Shown: positions 1 to 9,682, counted from the stretch's first letter. The stretch is DNA of 64,000 nt from Lachnospiraceae bacterium A2 (GCA_000403315.2 KE159636.1:2916233-2980232), one strand, 5' to 3'. Notes: generated by a model from the letters alone, not told the origin. Made by a program: numbers and translations.

Positions 1-631
1 CATACCTGTCCAAATCGTAAGTCGTCCCGGCAAGCGCCCCAGAGCCAAGGGGGCAGTAATTCATCCTATGGTAAATATCTTCCATGCGCTGGCGGTCCCG
101 CTTAAACATTTCAAAATAAGCGCCCAAATGGTGGGCAAGGGTTACCGGCTGGGCTTTCTGCAAATGGGTAAATCCCGGCATATAAGTATCCAAGTTATTT
201 TCCATAATAGTTAAAATAACATTTAACAATTCTTCCAGCAACCTGTCTGTTTCCAGGACCTCCTGCCTGGTAAACAGCCGCATATCCAAGGCCACCTGGT
301 CATTCCGGCTCCTGCCAGTATGCAGCTTTTTCCCAGTGTCCCCCAGCCGGTCAATCAGCGTCGCTTCCACAAAACTGTGGATATCCTCATATTCATGGGA
401 AATTTCCAATCTCCCGTCTTCCACTTCCTGTAAAATGGTTTTGATGGCAGCGACAATCTCCTTTGCTTCCGTTTCTGTGAGAATCCCCTGTTTCCCAAGC
501 ATTTTTACATGGGCAATGCTGCCTTCCATATCCTGCCTGTAGAATTTCCTGTCAAAAGATATGGACGCGTTAAACTGGTAGACCAGCTGGTCTGTTTCTT
601 TCGTAAAGCGCCCACCCCATAATTGTGCCAT
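1..631 (-). CDS. argH: Argininosuccinate lyase, N-terminal part (cut by window edge)
   Basis: ArgH splits argininosuccinate into arginine and fumarate, the last step of arginine synthesis. Reading leftward from the ATG at 631 gives MAQLWGGRFTKETDQLV, the typical ArgH N-terminus, and then about 210 codons without a stop. These include HSFVEATL and the GRSRNDQ signature of the fumarase/aspartase/ArgH superfamily. The reading frame runs off base 1, so the catalytic GSSxMPxKxN loop is outside the window. It sits 32 kb from the arg operon at 33-40 kb. Family assignment is firm; intactness cannot be judged. Confidence 0.95.
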   Translation of the reverse strand, partial: MAQLWGGRFTKETDQLVYQFNASISFDRKFYRQDMEGSIAHVKMLGKQGILTETEAKEIVAAIKTILQEVEDGRLEISHEYEDIHSFVEATLIDRLGDTGKKLHTGRSRNDQVALDMRLFTRQEVLETDRLLEELLNVILTIMENNLDTYMPGFTHLQKAQPVTLAHHLGAYFEMFKRDRQRMEDIYHRMNYCPLGSGALAGTTYDLDRY

Positions 632-680
632 GTGATTTACCTCTTTCCCATCCTTATTTTCTTAAAGTTAAATTTAATTA

Positions 681-1511
681 TTATAAAATTAGCTGTTTTT
701 TGCTTGTGGTTCCTGAACCTCTTGCCCCTGCGGAAACCTGCGCCAGCCTTTGCTGCCGCTCCTGCATGGAAAACACGCATCCACAGTAATCTTGCCGGTA
801 CATCCCATATTCCTTGGAAAGTTCTATGGAACGCTTGTACCCTTCCCGCTTCTTAAAATCAGAAGTAAGGTAGGGCACGCCGTACTCCTGTGCCAGTTCT
901 TCCCCGATTCCGTTTAGCTTTTCTGCATTTTTCAAAGGGCTGATAGACAAGGTTGTGGTAAAATAGTCCATCCCCAGTTCCTTGGCATACCGGGCTGTTT
1001 CCTGCAGGCGCAGCCTGTAACAGCGGAAACACCGTTCCCCTCCCTCCGGGATGCTCTCCATGCCTTTTGCCATCTGGTAAAATTTTCCTTTGTCATAGCT
1101 GCCTTCCAAAAAGCTAATGTGATAAAAGCCTGATAGCCCTGGCTGGCTGGGGGAAGCTTCCCCTTTGCCATAGCTGCCCCCGTAACAGCCAGCCTTATGG
1201 TAAATCCCTGATGGTTCCGTCTGGCCGGGGGAAACTTCCCCTTCCCATCCCTGCCCTCTGTTTTGCTGGAACCGGCGGATAAATCCTTTTTGCTCCTCCA
1301 CCCGCTTAACATATTCTTCTTCCGGATAAATATTGGGGTTATAATAGAACACCGTAATCTGGAAATACTGGGATAAGTACTCCAGCACATAGCTGCTGCA
1401 GGGGGCGCAGCAGCTATGGAGCAACAGCTTTGGGGCAGGATTCTCCCCTTCCTGCCCATTTGTTATCCGTTCTAATTGTTTATCCAATTCTTTCTGGTAA
1501 TTCCGCTTCAT
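681..1511 (-). CDS. queH: Epoxyqueuosine reductase QueH
   Basis: QueH (former DUF208) reduces epoxyqueuosine to queuosine in tRNA anticodons and replaces QueG in many anaerobes. The 276-residue product shows the HSCCAPCSS motif near residue 32, the later ERCFRCYRLRL Cys pair and a DYCGC motif near the end. These Cys are the iron-sulfur and catalytic positions of the family. It is longer than usual because about 26 residues appear twice in tandem between residues 90 and 145 (a SPGQTEPSGIYH block and a SPSQPGLSGFYH block). The start has AAGGGAAAAGA in front. It lies 68 nt downstream of hemW on the same strand. Confidence 0.93.
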   Translation of the reverse strand: MKRNYQKELDKQLERITNGQEGENPAPKLLLHSCCAPCSSYVLEYLSQYFQITVFYYNPNIYPEEEYVKRVEEQKGFIRRFQQNRGQGWEGEVSPGQTEPSGIYHKAGCYGGSYGKGEASPSQPGLSGFYHISFLEGSYDKGKFYQMAKGMESIPEGGERCFRCYRLRLQETARYAKELGMDYFTTTLSISPLKNAEKLNGIGEELAQEYGVPYLTSDFKKREGYKRSIELSKEYGMYRQDYCGCVFSMQERQQRLAQVSAGARGSGTTSKKQLIL

Positions 1512-1579
1512 TCTTTTCCCTTACCATGTTCCTTGTTTTGTGTCTGATATTTGGTTTATTTCCAGGCTGTGAATAACGC

Positions 1580-2827
1580 TTACAGAAGAAACCCGCCCAG
1601 TACATAATTGCTCACAGCAATCCCTTCTTCTGTCAGGAAAACGGCGTCCCCTTGCTGGGCTAAAAGCCCTTGCTTTTGGAATTCCTGTAATGGTTTTCCA
1701 TAGGCTCCTTCCATGTTTATCCCAAAAGCAGCCTGAAATCCAACTTTGGAAACCCCTTCTGCCATACGCAGCCCAAGGAACATAAATTCCTCCATTTGCT
1801 GTTCCCTGCTAAGTTTCCAGTACCCTTCCCCCTCCGTTTGGCGTTCCTGCCATTCCCTTTCACTGGCAGCCCCCGTTCCTTTTGCGGACGGGCCTTTGTG
1901 CAATACCGGGCCTAAGCGGGTATAGTTCCCTTCCAAGTATTCCTTTAAGCTGCTGGGATTAGAAAAACGCGTTTCTTCCAGCAGGGAGGCGCTTCCAAGG
2001 CCAAAGCCCAGATAGGGGGTACGCCTCCAGTAGCCAATATTATGGCGGCACTCCCTGCCTTGCCTCGCATAATTGGAAATTTCATAACGGCGGTAGCCTT
2101 TTTCTTCCAGCAATGCTTTGGTACGCTGGTACATGTCCCGCTCCGTTTCTTCTTCTGGCAGGTACTGGGGATGCCCGCCTTGTTCCCGGCGCTGCTCATC
2201 CTCCCCATATGTTTCATAAAAAGGGGTTCCCGGCTCTACAATCAAGCTGTAGGCAGAAATATGTTCCGGCTCTAAATCCATGACTTTTTCCAAAGTGTAT
2301 TCCCAATCCCTTAAAGTTTGCCTTGGAAGCCCAGAAATTAAATCTATATTTATATTCTGGAACCCTATGTCCCGCGCAAGGGCAAAATTTTCTTCAAATT
2401 GCTGGAAGGTATGGATCCTTCCCAGCAGCCCCAGTTCCTGGTTGATGGCAGACTGCAAGCCTATGCTCAGCCGGTTTACCCCGGATTTTTGGTAAGCGGA
2501 AAGCTTCTGCCTGTCCAATGTGCCCGGGTTGCACTCTATGGTAACCTCTGCATTGGGCGAAAGGGAAAAATATTCCTGCACCCCTCCCAGAATCCTTGAA
2601 ATCTGGCCTTCCGGCAAAAGGGATGGGGTCCCGCCGCCCAAAAATACCGTTATGGCCTGATACTCCCTGCAAACGCTGGCTTTTTCTTTCAGTTCTTCCA
2701 GCAGCATGTCAGCATACTGGATATAGACGCCTTCGTCTGCGGGCATGGACAGGAAATCGCAGTAATTGCATTTCCTTATGCAGAAGGGGATATGGAGGTA
2801 TAGTTCCAGTTCTTTTTTATCTGTCAT
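1580..2827 (-). CDS. hemW: Radical SAM heme chaperone HemW
   Basis: HemW-type radical SAM protein, a heme chaperone once annotated as an oxygen-independent coproporphyrinogen III oxidase. The 415-residue product opens with [17 protein letters not shown], which holds the CxxxCxxC cluster motif, followed by [10 protein letters not shown] and a C-terminal HemN-type region. Like other HemW proteins, and unlike HemN, it lacks the longer N-terminal extension. The ATG overlaps the end of lepA by 11 nt, so translation is probably coupled. lepA-hemW is a conserved Firmicute pair. A run of low-conservation residues near 300-335 ([14 protein letters not shown]) is probably a surface insertion. Confidence 0.93.
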   Translation of the reverse strand: MTDKKELELYLHIPFCIRKCNYCDFLSMPADEGVYIQYADMLLEELKEKASVCREYQAITVFLGGGTPSLLPEGQISRILGGVQEYFSLSPNAEVTIECNPGTLDRQKLSAYQKSGVNRLSIGLQSAINQELGLLGRIHTFQQFEENFALARDIGFQNINIDLISGLPRQTLRDWEYTLEKVMDLEPEHISAYSLIVEPGTPFYETYGEDEQRREQGGHPQYLPEEETERDMYQRTKALLEEKGYRRYEISNYARQGRECRHNIGYWRRTPYLGFGLGSASLLEETRFSNPSSLKEYLEGNYTRLGPVLHKGPSAKGTGAASEREWQERQTEGEGYWKLSREQQMEEFMFLGLRMAEGVSKVGFQAAFGINMEGAYGKPLQEFQKQGLLAQQGDAVFLTEEGIAVSNYVLGGFLL

Positions 2828-4631
2828 CCAGCTTCAGCACGCTCATAAAAGCTTTCTGCGGAACCTCTACATTCCCAACTTGACGCATCCGTTTTTTCCC
2901 TTCCTTCTGCTTTTCCAGCAATTTCCGTTTTCTGGAAATATCGCCCCCATAGCATTTTGCAAGGACGTCTTTGCGCATGGCCTTTACGGTTTCCCTTGCA
3001 ATGACTTTGCTGCCAATGGCCGCTTGGATCGGGATTTCAAAGAGATGCCTTGGGATTTCCTCCTTAAGCTTCTCACACATTTTCCTGCCCCGCTCATAGG
3101 CTGTCCCGCTGTGGACAATAAAGGAAAGGGCGTCTACTTCTTCCTTATTAATTAGGATATCCAGTTTTACCAGCTCTGAACGGGCATACCCCTTCATTTC
3201 ATAATCAAACGAAGCATACCCTCTGGAACGCGATTTCAATGCGTCAAAAAAGTCATAGATAATTTCATTCAAAGGCATCTCATATTTTAAAAGCGCCCTT
3301 GTTTCCTCCATATACTCCATGCTGATATAAATGCCCCGGCGTTCCTGGCACAAATCCATGATGGCTCCAATATATTCGCTGGTTACCATGATTTCCGCGC
3401 TTACCATGGGTTCTTCCATGTATTCAATTTCCGCTGGGTCCGGCAGGTTCGAAGGGTTTGTCAGCTCAATGATTTCCCCATTGGCCTTATGGACCTTGTA
3501 AATTACCCCCGGCGCCGTCGTTACCAAATCAAGGCCGTACTCCCGTTCCAGCCGTTCCTGGATAATTTCCAAATGCAGGAGCCCTAAAAATCCGCAGCGG
3601 AACCCAAACCCCAGCGCAATGGAGGTTTCCGGCTCAAACTGCAGCGCTGCGTCATTTAACTGCAGCTTTTCCAGCGCATCCCGCAAATCCGGGTATTTCG
3701 CCCCGTCTGCCGGGTACATGCCGCAGAATACCATGGAATTTACCTTCTTGTAGCCCGGAAGGGGCGCGCTGCATGGGCGGTCTGCATCTGTCACCGTGTC
3801 CCCCACTTGGGTGTCCCTGACATTTTTCAGGCTGGCTGTGATATAGCCTACCATCCCTGCGCTCAGCTCTTCGCAGGGGATGAACTGCCCAGCGCCGAAA
3901 TACCCTACCTCCACCACGTCGGCGGAGGCTCCGGTGGCCATCATCTTTATGGTTGTCCCCACCTTGACCCGGCCTTCCTTAATCCGGCAGAACACGATAA
4001 CCCCCTTGTAGGAATCGTACAGGGAATCAAAAATCAACGCCTGCAATGGGTTCTCTGGGTTTCCGCCCGGCGCAGGGATTTTTTCCACAATCTGCTCCAG
4101 GACATCCTCAATATTCAGCCCGGTTTTTGCAGAAATCCGCGGGGCGTCCTGAGCTTCTAAGCCGATCACGTCCTCAATCTCCTCAATCACCCGGTCTGGT
4201 TCTGCGCTTGGCAAATCAATTTTGTTAATAACTGGGAGCACGTCCAAATCGTGGTCCAGCGCAAGGTACACGTTCGCCAGCGTCTGGGCTTCAATCCCTT
4301 GTGCCGCGTCCACCACCAGAATTGCCCCATCGCATGCCGCAAGGCTTCTGGACACCTCATAATTAAAATCTACATGCCCGGGCGTGTCAATCAAATTGAA
4401 AATATATTCCTCCCCGTCCTTTGCCCGATATACAATGCGGACGGTCTGGGCTTTGATGGTAATGCCCCGCTCCCGCTCCAGCTCCATATTGTCAAGGACC
4501 TGCGCCTGCATTTCCCGGCTGGTGAGAAGGCCTGTTTTCTCAATGATCCGGTCTGCCAGCGTGGATTTCCCGTGGTCTATGTGTGCGATAATACAAAAAT
4601 TCCTGATTTTGCTTTGGTCGGTTGCTGCCAT
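2817..4631 (-). CDS. lepA: Elongation factor 4 (LepA)
   Basis: Translational GTPase LepA/EF4, which acts on ribosomes. The G-domain motifs are all present: AHIDHGKST (G1), DTPGHVDF (G3), NKIDLP (G4) and SAKTG (G5). They are followed by EF-G-like domains and the LepA C-terminal region ending [12 protein letters not shown]. The frame is open to an upstream ATG at 4664, but the ATG at 4631 (MAATDQSK) has AGGAGG 11 nt upstream and gives 604 residues, the normal family length. It therefore was chosen. The 3' end overlaps hemW. Conserved synteny with gpr and spoIIP is interrupted here by other genes. Confidence 0.95.
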   Translation of the reverse strand: MAATDQSKIRNFCIIAHIDHGKSTLADRIIEKTGLLTSREMQAQVLDNMELERERGITIKAQTVRIVYRAKDGEEYIFNLIDTPGHVDFNYEVSRSLAACDGAILVVDAAQGIEAQTLANVYLALDHDLDVLPVINKIDLPSAEPDRVIEEIEDVIGLEAQDAPRISAKTGLNIEDVLEQIVEKIPAPGGNPENPLQALIFDSLYDSYKGVIVFCRIKEGRVKVGTTIKMMATGASADVVEVGYFGAGQFIPCEELSAGMVGYITASLKNVRDTQVGDTVTDADRPCSAPLPGYKKVNSMVFCGMYPADGAKYPDLRDALEKLQLNDAALQFEPETSIALGFGFRCGFLGLLHLEIIQERLEREYGLDLVTTAPGVIYKVHKANGEIIELTNPSNLPDPAEIEYMEEPMVSAEIMVTSEYIGAIMDLCQERRGIYISMEYMEETRALLKYEMPLNEIIYDFFDALKSRSRGYASFDYEMKGYARSELVKLDILINKEEVDALSFIVHSGTAYERGRKMCEKLKEEIPRHLFEIPIQAAIGSKVIARETVKAMRKDVLAKCYGGDISRKRKLLEKQKEGKKRMRQVGNVEVPQKAFMSVLKLDDR

Positions 4632-4972
4632 ATCTTTCCTATCCTCCTGTATTTCCGTGCCCACAGCTCCATGCAGCCTGCAAAAATGCTGGGAACGCCT
4701 TCCCTCCCACGGCTCGCATGTGCATAGCCCTTGGGTTTAAAAAGGCCTTCTGCCTTGCCGCGCGGATATTCCATAGCAGATTATAACATACCTCCTGCCA
4801 TCCGGCAATCATTTAAACATCAAATTGTGCCTCTTAATTGATACAAGATAAGGATAAAATTTTTGACTGAACCACTACCGGTTAAAGCCGGTAGTGGTTC
4901 AGTTCCATTATAACGGATAATAGAGCATTTTGTTTACATTTTATTTACTCATGCGTTTGTCGTGCAGCAAGG
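4632..4972. other. Intergenic gap upstream of lepA
   Basis: 341 bp without a supportable gene. It carries a strong hairpin at 4867-4902. A short open frame at 4577-4774 on the minus strand overlaps the lepA start in another frame and has no ribosome site, so it was not called. No clear lepA promoter was recognised. Confidence 0.5.
4867..4902. terminator. 15-bp perfect hairpin downstream of the MBL-fold gene
   Basis: Two 15-nt arms (4867-4881 and 4888-4902, ACTACCGG / CCGGTAGT core) pair perfectly around a 6-nt loop. It lies 70 nt past the stop of the minus-strand gene at 4973. On the minus strand it is followed by a T/A-rich run but no clean U-tract, so termination is likely rather than certain. 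Confidence 0.5.
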
Positions 4973-6232
4973 CTATTTTAACAGCACAGCATTGGGCGCA
5001 GTGGCGAAACTAGCAATTTTACTGCCCATGCGTTCCATCCATTTCCGGTTCTGGGGCGTGGTGTACTTTCCTCCCTGATTCTCCATCAGCCAATTTGGTG
5101 CATCAAAAAATGCTACATCTGGGTCTACCATCTTGTAAAAATCCTTTTTCAGCCCTCCATTCCCATGGTGCCCCATCTGGAGGTAGTCGGATTTCAGCTT
5201 TTCCCCATATTTCCTTTTCAAGTAGCTGCTGACAGCTTTGCCTGCATCTGCACAAAACAGCATGGATTCCTCTGTTCCATATACCTTGAAAACCATGGAA
5301 CCATCGTTGAGCAAATCAGAGGAAATGTAATCTATTTTCTTCTCATAGGCGCTTAAAATCTCTATTTTCAGCTTCCCTATTTTTATGGTGTCGCCCCGGT
5401 GTACATAGCTTAATTGGCGGATTTCCATGGCGCGGAACCTTTCATATGCTGCCACGCTGTCCCATGGGGCGTTTGCCATACACAGCTCTGGGGATGCCAT
5501 GTCCACTGCATACACCTTGTCCACCCTGATTGTCCCAAGGTTCCCATAAAGCTCGCAGAAGGCTCCGATATGGTCCTCATGGGGATGGGTCAGGAACCAC
5601 GCATTGACGTGGCCTCCCTTTTCGTTTATTACTTTCCGTACCTGTTCTGCATTGCCCGGCCAGCCGCCATCCACTACCACCAGATGCCCATAATGGTCCT
5701 GCAAGGTATAAAACATCATCTGCAACCCTGACGCGTCCCCATACTGGGTGATTTTCCAATCTGTTTTTTGGGCTGCGCCATTTGCCATGGCCCTGGAATA
5801 TTTGCCAACACGGAAACCATTACGGCTTCTTTTGACTGCGCGCACTTTATAATAATAACGTTTTCCAGCAAAAGCCTTATGGTCGGTATAGCGCAAAGCC
5901 TTTTTGGATGCGAGCCGCTTTATGGTCTGGTATTCCCCGTTCTTCTCTGTGCTCCTTGCGATTTCATAGCCATCCGCCCTTGGGACTTTTTTCCAAGCCA
6001 GCACAGGCTTTTTTCTTTTGTTCCATGTTATGCTGTAAAGTTCTGGGGCTGGCAGTGTATTCCGGAAGGCCTTGGAAAACTGCCCTCCATCTTCCCCCAG
6101 TTCCATGTAAGAGCCCATCCCTTGGCTTGTGGCAGGTTCTGGCTTTTCTTCTGGGAACGGCAAAGAATGGGGGATTACAGTGGCTAGCAGAATGGTACAG
6201 AACGTGGCTGCGGTGAGTAAAAATTTTTGCAT
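4973..6232 (-). CDS. Secreted FN3-like / metallo-beta-lactamase-fold hydrolase
   Basis: The product (419 residues) starts with a signal-like segment (MQKFLLTAATFCTILLATVIP). A fibronectin type III-like module follows at about 50-135 (KVPRADGYEIARS, YYYKVRAV), then a ComEC-type metallo-beta-lactamase fold. The metal ligands are visible as VVDGGWPG, THPHEDHIGAF, CADAG and MGHHGNGG. The substrate cannot be told; standalone members resemble the hydrolase domain of ComEC. The upstream ATG at 6244 touches its own GGAG, so the ATG at 6232 is preferred. It is monocistronic, with a hairpin downstream. Confidence 0.82.
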   Translation of the reverse strand: MQKFLLTAATFCTILLATVIPHSLPFPEEKPEPATSQGMGSYMELGEDGGQFSKAFRNTLPAPELYSITWNKRKKPVLAWKKVPRADGYEIARSTEKNGEYQTIKRLASKKALRYTDHKAFAGKRYYYKVRAVKRSRNGFRVGKYSRAMANGAAQKTDWKITQYGDASGLQMMFYTLQDHYGHLVVVDGGWPGNAEQVRKVINEKGGHVNAWFLTHPHEDHIGAFCELYGNLGTIRVDKVYAVDMASPELCMANAPWDSVAAYERFRAMEIRQLSYVHRGDTIKIGKLKIEILSAYEKKIDYISSDLLNDGSMVFKVYGTEESMLFCADAGKAVSSYLKRKYGEKLKSDYLQMGHHGNGGLKKDFYKMVDPDVAFFDAPNWLMENQGGKYTTPQNRKWMERMGSKIASFATAPNAVLLK

Positions 6233-6416
6233 AGTATCTGGCATCTCCTTCTTTCACATGTTACGTATCCCATTATACCATAATCACTCCGTGATAAACT
6301 ATGGTTGCTTATGCCACTCCGCTTCGCTCTGGGCGGTATAATGGCTAGTGCTATTATAGCATATGCTCCGCAACATGGTATAGTAAATATCCTAAGAAGA
6401 TGAAAGATAATTGCCA

Positions 6417-7271
6417 TCAATGTTTCTTGTTTTTCACTACAGGTATCCAAACTTCATATTGTGCATTTTGTGGGTCTGGATTTAAGTAAACCTCCACATC
6501 AGGAGCATTGCCATACTCGTATCCCGAAGTCGGCAGCCATTCTGTTACAATACGCCGTTCCAATTCCTGAATAGACTGATTTGTACCCTCTCCAGAAAAT
6601 ATTGCCCAAGTAGCCGCTGGCACAATATATTCTTCAAGGCCATCCTTTGCTTGTGAAGTAGATACCGCAATATAATACCTCCATGGTTCCGTATCATTAC
6701 AAGTGCTGACGCCAAGCACTCCCTTCAGCGGTGTGTCCATCATACCAATTAATCTCTGCAATGTCCCGTTCATAGATATTTCCTGCCACTTCGGTGGTAT
6801 GGCTGTAAAATTTTTCTCAATATCCTTATGCAGCGGTACGGATACGCCTACAATACGGAACGCGTCTTTTGTTTCAATTCGGTAATTCATTTCTTCCACT
6901 CCTTTGACTGTGATTTTAAATAAGATAGGTGGGAAAGATTTTACGGACACGCCCTCATTTTTTACAGCAGACGGGGCAATTCCGTGGACAGACTGAAACG
7001 CCCTGTTAAATGCAGTGGGGGAATGATACCCGTATTTTCCTGCCACATCAATGATTTTCGTGTTTTTGCCCTGTAAATCAACGGCGGCAAGCGACATTTT
7101 TCTCCTGCGGATATATTCAGATAACGGAATCCCTGCCATATAGGTGAACATTCTCTGGAAATGATAGGAAGAACAACAAGCAATTTTCCCAAGCTGTCCA
7201 TAATCCATTTCTTCTGTTAAATGTTCTTCTATATAACCGATTGCATCATTTAATCTTTCCACCCATTCCAT
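6417..7271 (-). CDS. AraC-family regulator with GyrI-like effector domain
   Basis: A 284-residue transcription factor. Residues 1-105 form an AraC/XylS double helix-turn-helix (GKIACCSSYHFQRMF, then KYGYHSPTAFNRAFQ). Residues 125-280 form a GyrI-like/SOUL-fold small-molecule binding domain (YRIETKDAFRIVGV, VEVYLNP). This architecture is that of Rob/BltR-like regulators that sense lipophilic compounds; the ligand is not known. The ATG has AGGAGG 9 nt upstream. The next gene upstream is a flavoprotein transcribed the same way, with a 90-bp gap. No adjacent efflux pump is visible, so its target is unclear. Confidence 0.88.
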   Translation of the reverse strand: MEWVERLNDAIGYIEEHLTEEMDYGQLGKIACCSSYHFQRMFTYMAGIPLSEYIRRRKMSLAAVDLQGKNTKIIDVAGKYGYHSPTAFNRAFQSVHGIAPSAVKNEGVSVKSFPPILFKITVKGVEEMNYRIETKDAFRIVGVSVPLHKDIEKNFTAIPPKWQEISMNGTLQRLIGMMDTPLKGVLGVSTCNDTEPWRYYIAVSTSQAKDGLEEYIVPAATWAIFSGEGTNQSIQELERRIVTEWLPTSGYEYGNAPDVEVYLNPDPQNAQYEVWIPVVKNKKH

Positions 7272-7360
7272 AACAAAAATCCTCCTAACAGTTTCCAGTA
7301 TATATTACCATTCCGTTTTTTTCCTCTCAATCTCTGCACGAAAAAGAGAGATTACATTTT

Positions 7361-8080
7361 CTAAGCTCTCCATGGCCTAATTTTTCCAAGCCAGCCCCGC
7401 TCTGCCCAATACTTTCCGTCAAGATATTCAGGGTCATTTTTATGTAATGATTTCTGCATCATACGGCAGAACAGAAATTTTATCCTTGTAATTGCATTTA
7501 CCCTTGGAGGTTTTTCATAATGGATGCAAGAAAGCTGTCCTGACAACCGATTCATCTTTTTCGTAAGTTCGGAACGCTTTTTGTCAGCAAGCTGTTCCCA
7601 GACAATATCTCCCATAAGTTTCCCTGCAAATACCGTGATGTTGGAAATGCCCCACCATGAAAGGCTATGTTTTATGTCTTTTGCTGCAGATTTTGCTCCT
7701 GCGCCAAGACATTGCGTAATAATAACCGCTCGTTTTGTAAACATTTCTGGAGCAGGACGGTGAGGCATCCATAAATAAGCAAAATGGTCAAGTAATGCTT
7801 TCATAGAGCCTGTTGTATGCATCACATAAGCAGGAGATGCCATCACAATCAAATCAGATTCTAACAACGCTGCCGCAATTTTTTGTGTATATGCAATATC
7901 TTTGCATCTATGTTCACTTCTCAAGATACAGTTCACACAGCCTGAGCAAAAAGATGGGCAGTCTTTTGGTAGGTAAAATTCCGTGATTTCTGCTTTTTCT
8001 CTAAACCGCTCCAGAAAGATCTCTTTCAGGCGATAAGTTACGCCGTGTTTTTCTGTTCCATTTATCACTGTAATCTTCAT
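7361..8080 (-). CDS. NADPH-dependent FMN reductase-like flavoprotein
   Basis: The 239-residue protein has a flavodoxin-like fold of the NADPH-dependent FMN reductase group. The start MKITVINGTEKHGVTYRL matches the phosphate-binding loop, MASPAYVMHTTGSMKALLDHF matches the second flavin-binding loop, and CPSFCSGCVNCI is a Cys cluster seen in iron-sulfur flavoprotein-like members. About 60 C-terminal residues (KPPRVNAITRIKFLFCRM) extend beyond the core. It starts 3 nt after the TetR regulator stop, so the two form an operon under the operator at 8667-8681. It is probably an inducible quinone or nitro-compound reductase (inference). Confidence 0.82.
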   Translation of the reverse strand: MKITVINGTEKHGVTYRLKEIFLERFREKAEITEFYLPKDCPSFCSGCVNCILRSEHRCKDIAYTQKIAAALLESDLIVMASPAYVMHTTGSMKALLDHFAYLWMPHRPAPEMFTKRAVIITQCLGAGAKSAAKDIKHSLSWWGISNITVFAGKLMGDIVWEQLADKKRSELTKKMNRLSGQLSCIHYEKPPRVNAITRIKFLFCRMMQKSLHKNDPEYLDGKYWAERGWLGKIRPWRA

Positions 8081-8083
8081 AAG

Positions 8084-8656
8084 CTATACCTCCAAAATAT
8101 CATGTAAGATTGCTGAGTGAAATGTTTTACGTTCTTCTGGTACAGTCAAATCGATTCCATAGAGCTGCTTGATTACTTTGTGCCGCAAAAATGATTGCTG
8201 CATTACTGTAATCAGATAAAAAGTTTTTCGTTCAAGCGTTTCCTTATCCCAATCGGGGCGGCAGGCATACATAAGCGGAAGATATGCTAGGTATGTCCTA
8301 TGTGTATTGTCATCTTCCTTTGGCGCATGCATATCTGCAAGAATAGAAATTTTCGATACTGCATCATGTTCAAACAAAAAAGTAAATGTCATATTCCCGA
8401 GATAATCAAGCTTTTCGAAAGCAGTAAGCTGTTCTGTTTTTTCTTGGATAGAATAAAAGGCATCCACGATGCCATTCACTATGCGTTCCACGCATAATTC
8501 TATGAGCTTGTCCTTGTTTCCAAAATGGTAATTCACAAGCCCTAATCCTACATTTGCCTTTTTACAGATTTCCCGTATTGTAATGCCATTCATTTGCTCA
8601 CCCTTTTCATTGATGAGATCTATCGTGGCTTGCATGATTTTTTCTTTATTGTCCAT
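8084..8656 (-). CDS. TetR-family repressor of its own operon
   Basis: A 190-residue TetR/AcrR regulator. The N-terminal helix-turn-helix is visible (ITIREICKKANVGLGLVNYHFGNK); the rest is the helical ligand domain. The ATG at 8656 has AAGGAGG five bases upstream and was preferred over the upstream in-frame start at 8674, which lies inside the operator. It is the first gene of a two-gene operon with the flavoprotein. A 15-bp palindrome covers the expected transcription start, as expected for autoregulation. Confidence 0.9.
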   Translation of the reverse strand: MDNKEKIMQATIDLINEKGEQMNGITIREICKKANVGLGLVNYHFGNKDKLIELCVERIVNGIVDAFYSIQEKTEQLTAFEKLDYLGNMTFTFLFEHDAVSKISILADMHAPKEDDNTHRTYLAYLPLMYACRPDWDKETLERKTFYLITVMQQSFLRHKVIKQLYGIDLTVPEERKTFHSAILHDILEV

Positions 8657-8666
8657 AACGGCCTCC

Positions 8667-8681
8667 TTGAACAATGTTCAA
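8667..8681. promoter_or_regulatory. Palindromic TetR operator
   Basis: TTGAACA-A-TGTTCAA: 7-bp perfect arms around one base, located at the expected +1 of the promoter at 8686-8714 and just before the ribosome site. A further TGAACAA half site lies in the promoter spacer. Assignment to the adjacent TetR protein is inference. Confidence 0.7.
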
Positions 8682-8685
8682 TTAC

Positions 8686-8714
8686 ATTATACGGAGCGTT
8701 GTTCAGAAAGTCAA
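8686..8714 (-). promoter_or_regulatory. Sigma-A promoter of the tetR-flavoprotein operon
   Basis: On the minus strand TTGACT (8714-8709) and TATAAT (8691-8686) are separated by exactly 17 bp. Confidence 0.82.
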
Positions 8715-8756
8715 TAGATGTTTCAACGTTTTCCAAAAAAATCAATGATGATTCCC

Positions 8757-9632
8757 TCAGAACAATTTTTTCTTTTTAAAGAACCAAATACATACCAGAA
8801 TCACCAGTACGCTAAGGCCTCCGGCAAAGGCATACCCATATTTCCACTGGAGTTCCGGCATCCCTGCAAAATTCATCCCATACCAGCCCGCAATCAACGA
8901 CAGGGGCATGAAAACAGTAGTCACTGTAGTAAATACCTTCATAATCCGGTTCTGCTCATAGGACAAGGCTGCGTCCAGGGCTTCCCGGATATGCACCAGT
9001 TCTTCATACAGGAACTGGGTTTCTTCCGTCAGGCGTTTCAGCTTATTTTCATAGACGCGGAAAAAGCAGGCAGATTCCTCAGCCAATACCTGCCCGTCTT
9101 TCTTTTTCTCCTCCAATTCGTTGATGCCCTGTATAATGTTTAAAAATTTGCCATAGTCGTTTTTCCACACCGTCAGCGTCCGTTTGCACTCGAAAATGTT
9201 CCGGTTCCGGTCCCGGCTGATTTTCCCGCTGACAATTTCCCGTTCCATGTCTATCAGGTACTGTTCCATCTTCTCTGTTTTCTGCTGGCCGCGGCCCAAA
9301 ATCCCTTCAAACAGTTTTTCCAGCCCGCCCTCCATGGCTGGGCTGCCTGCCTGTCCATTGGCGTCCTGCCAAAAGAGCCCGCCGGCGTCCTCCAGGACAG
9401 CCAAAAGCAGGCCTTGCTCCCCCAGGAGGAAGGACGCGCGGCTCTCCCCCTGTTCCCCTTTTGGCCCTTGGTGGAAATGGAAAGCGCCATACAGGCCGCC
9501 CTCCGTAGCCCGGACCCCGGACCAGTAAGACGGCCCTAAACTGCGCATGGACTGGTACAGCAGTTCCTCCCTGCCGTCCCGCTCCTTATGTTCCAATTGT
9601 TCAAAGCTTATCACCTGCAAATCCGTTTCCAT
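8757..9632 (-). CDS. CorA-family divalent cation transporter
   Basis: A 291-residue member of the CorA/ZntB family of Mg2+/Co2+ channels. The long N-terminal cytoplasmic region is followed by a coiled helix and two C-terminal membrane segments (VFTTVTTVFMPLSLIAGWY and YAFAGGLSVLVILVCIWFF). The selectivity motif YGMNF lies between them at about residue 262. The ATG at 9632 has GAGGTG six bases upstream; an in-frame GTG at 9641 is less likely. It sits between spoIIP and the tetR operon. Substrate (Mg, Co, Ni or Zn) cannot be read from sequence. Confidence 0.88.
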   Translation of the reverse strand: METDLQVISFEQLEHKERDGREELLYQSMRSLGPSYWSGVRATEGGLYGAFHFHQGPKGEQGESRASFLLGEQGLLLAVLEDAGGLFWQDANGQAGSPAMEGGLEKLFEGILGRGQQKTEKMEQYLIDMEREIVSGKISRDRNRNIFECKRTLTVWKNDYGKFLNIIQGINELEEKKKDGQVLAEESACFFRVYENKLKRLTEETQFLYEELVHIREALDAALSYEQNRIMKVFTTVTTVFMPLSLIAGWYGMNFAGMPELQWKYGYAFAGGLSVLVILVCIWFFKKKKLF

Positions 9633-9682
9633 TCTATCCACCTCATCTATATGGCTGCCTGTAACCCTGTCCCTTCCTCCGT

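Noticed and set aside
932..1459. 175-codon frame on the minus strand
   Set aside because: Shadow of queH in another frame; the QueH motifs are in the other frame.
3440..3470. GGTTCGAAG stretch as a tRNA T-loop
   Set aside because: It is inside the conserved lepA coding sequence, with no cloverleaf around it. No tRNA was found in the window.
4577..4774. 65-codon minus-strand frame over the lepA start
   Set aside because: Overlaps lepA out of frame and lacks a ribosome site.
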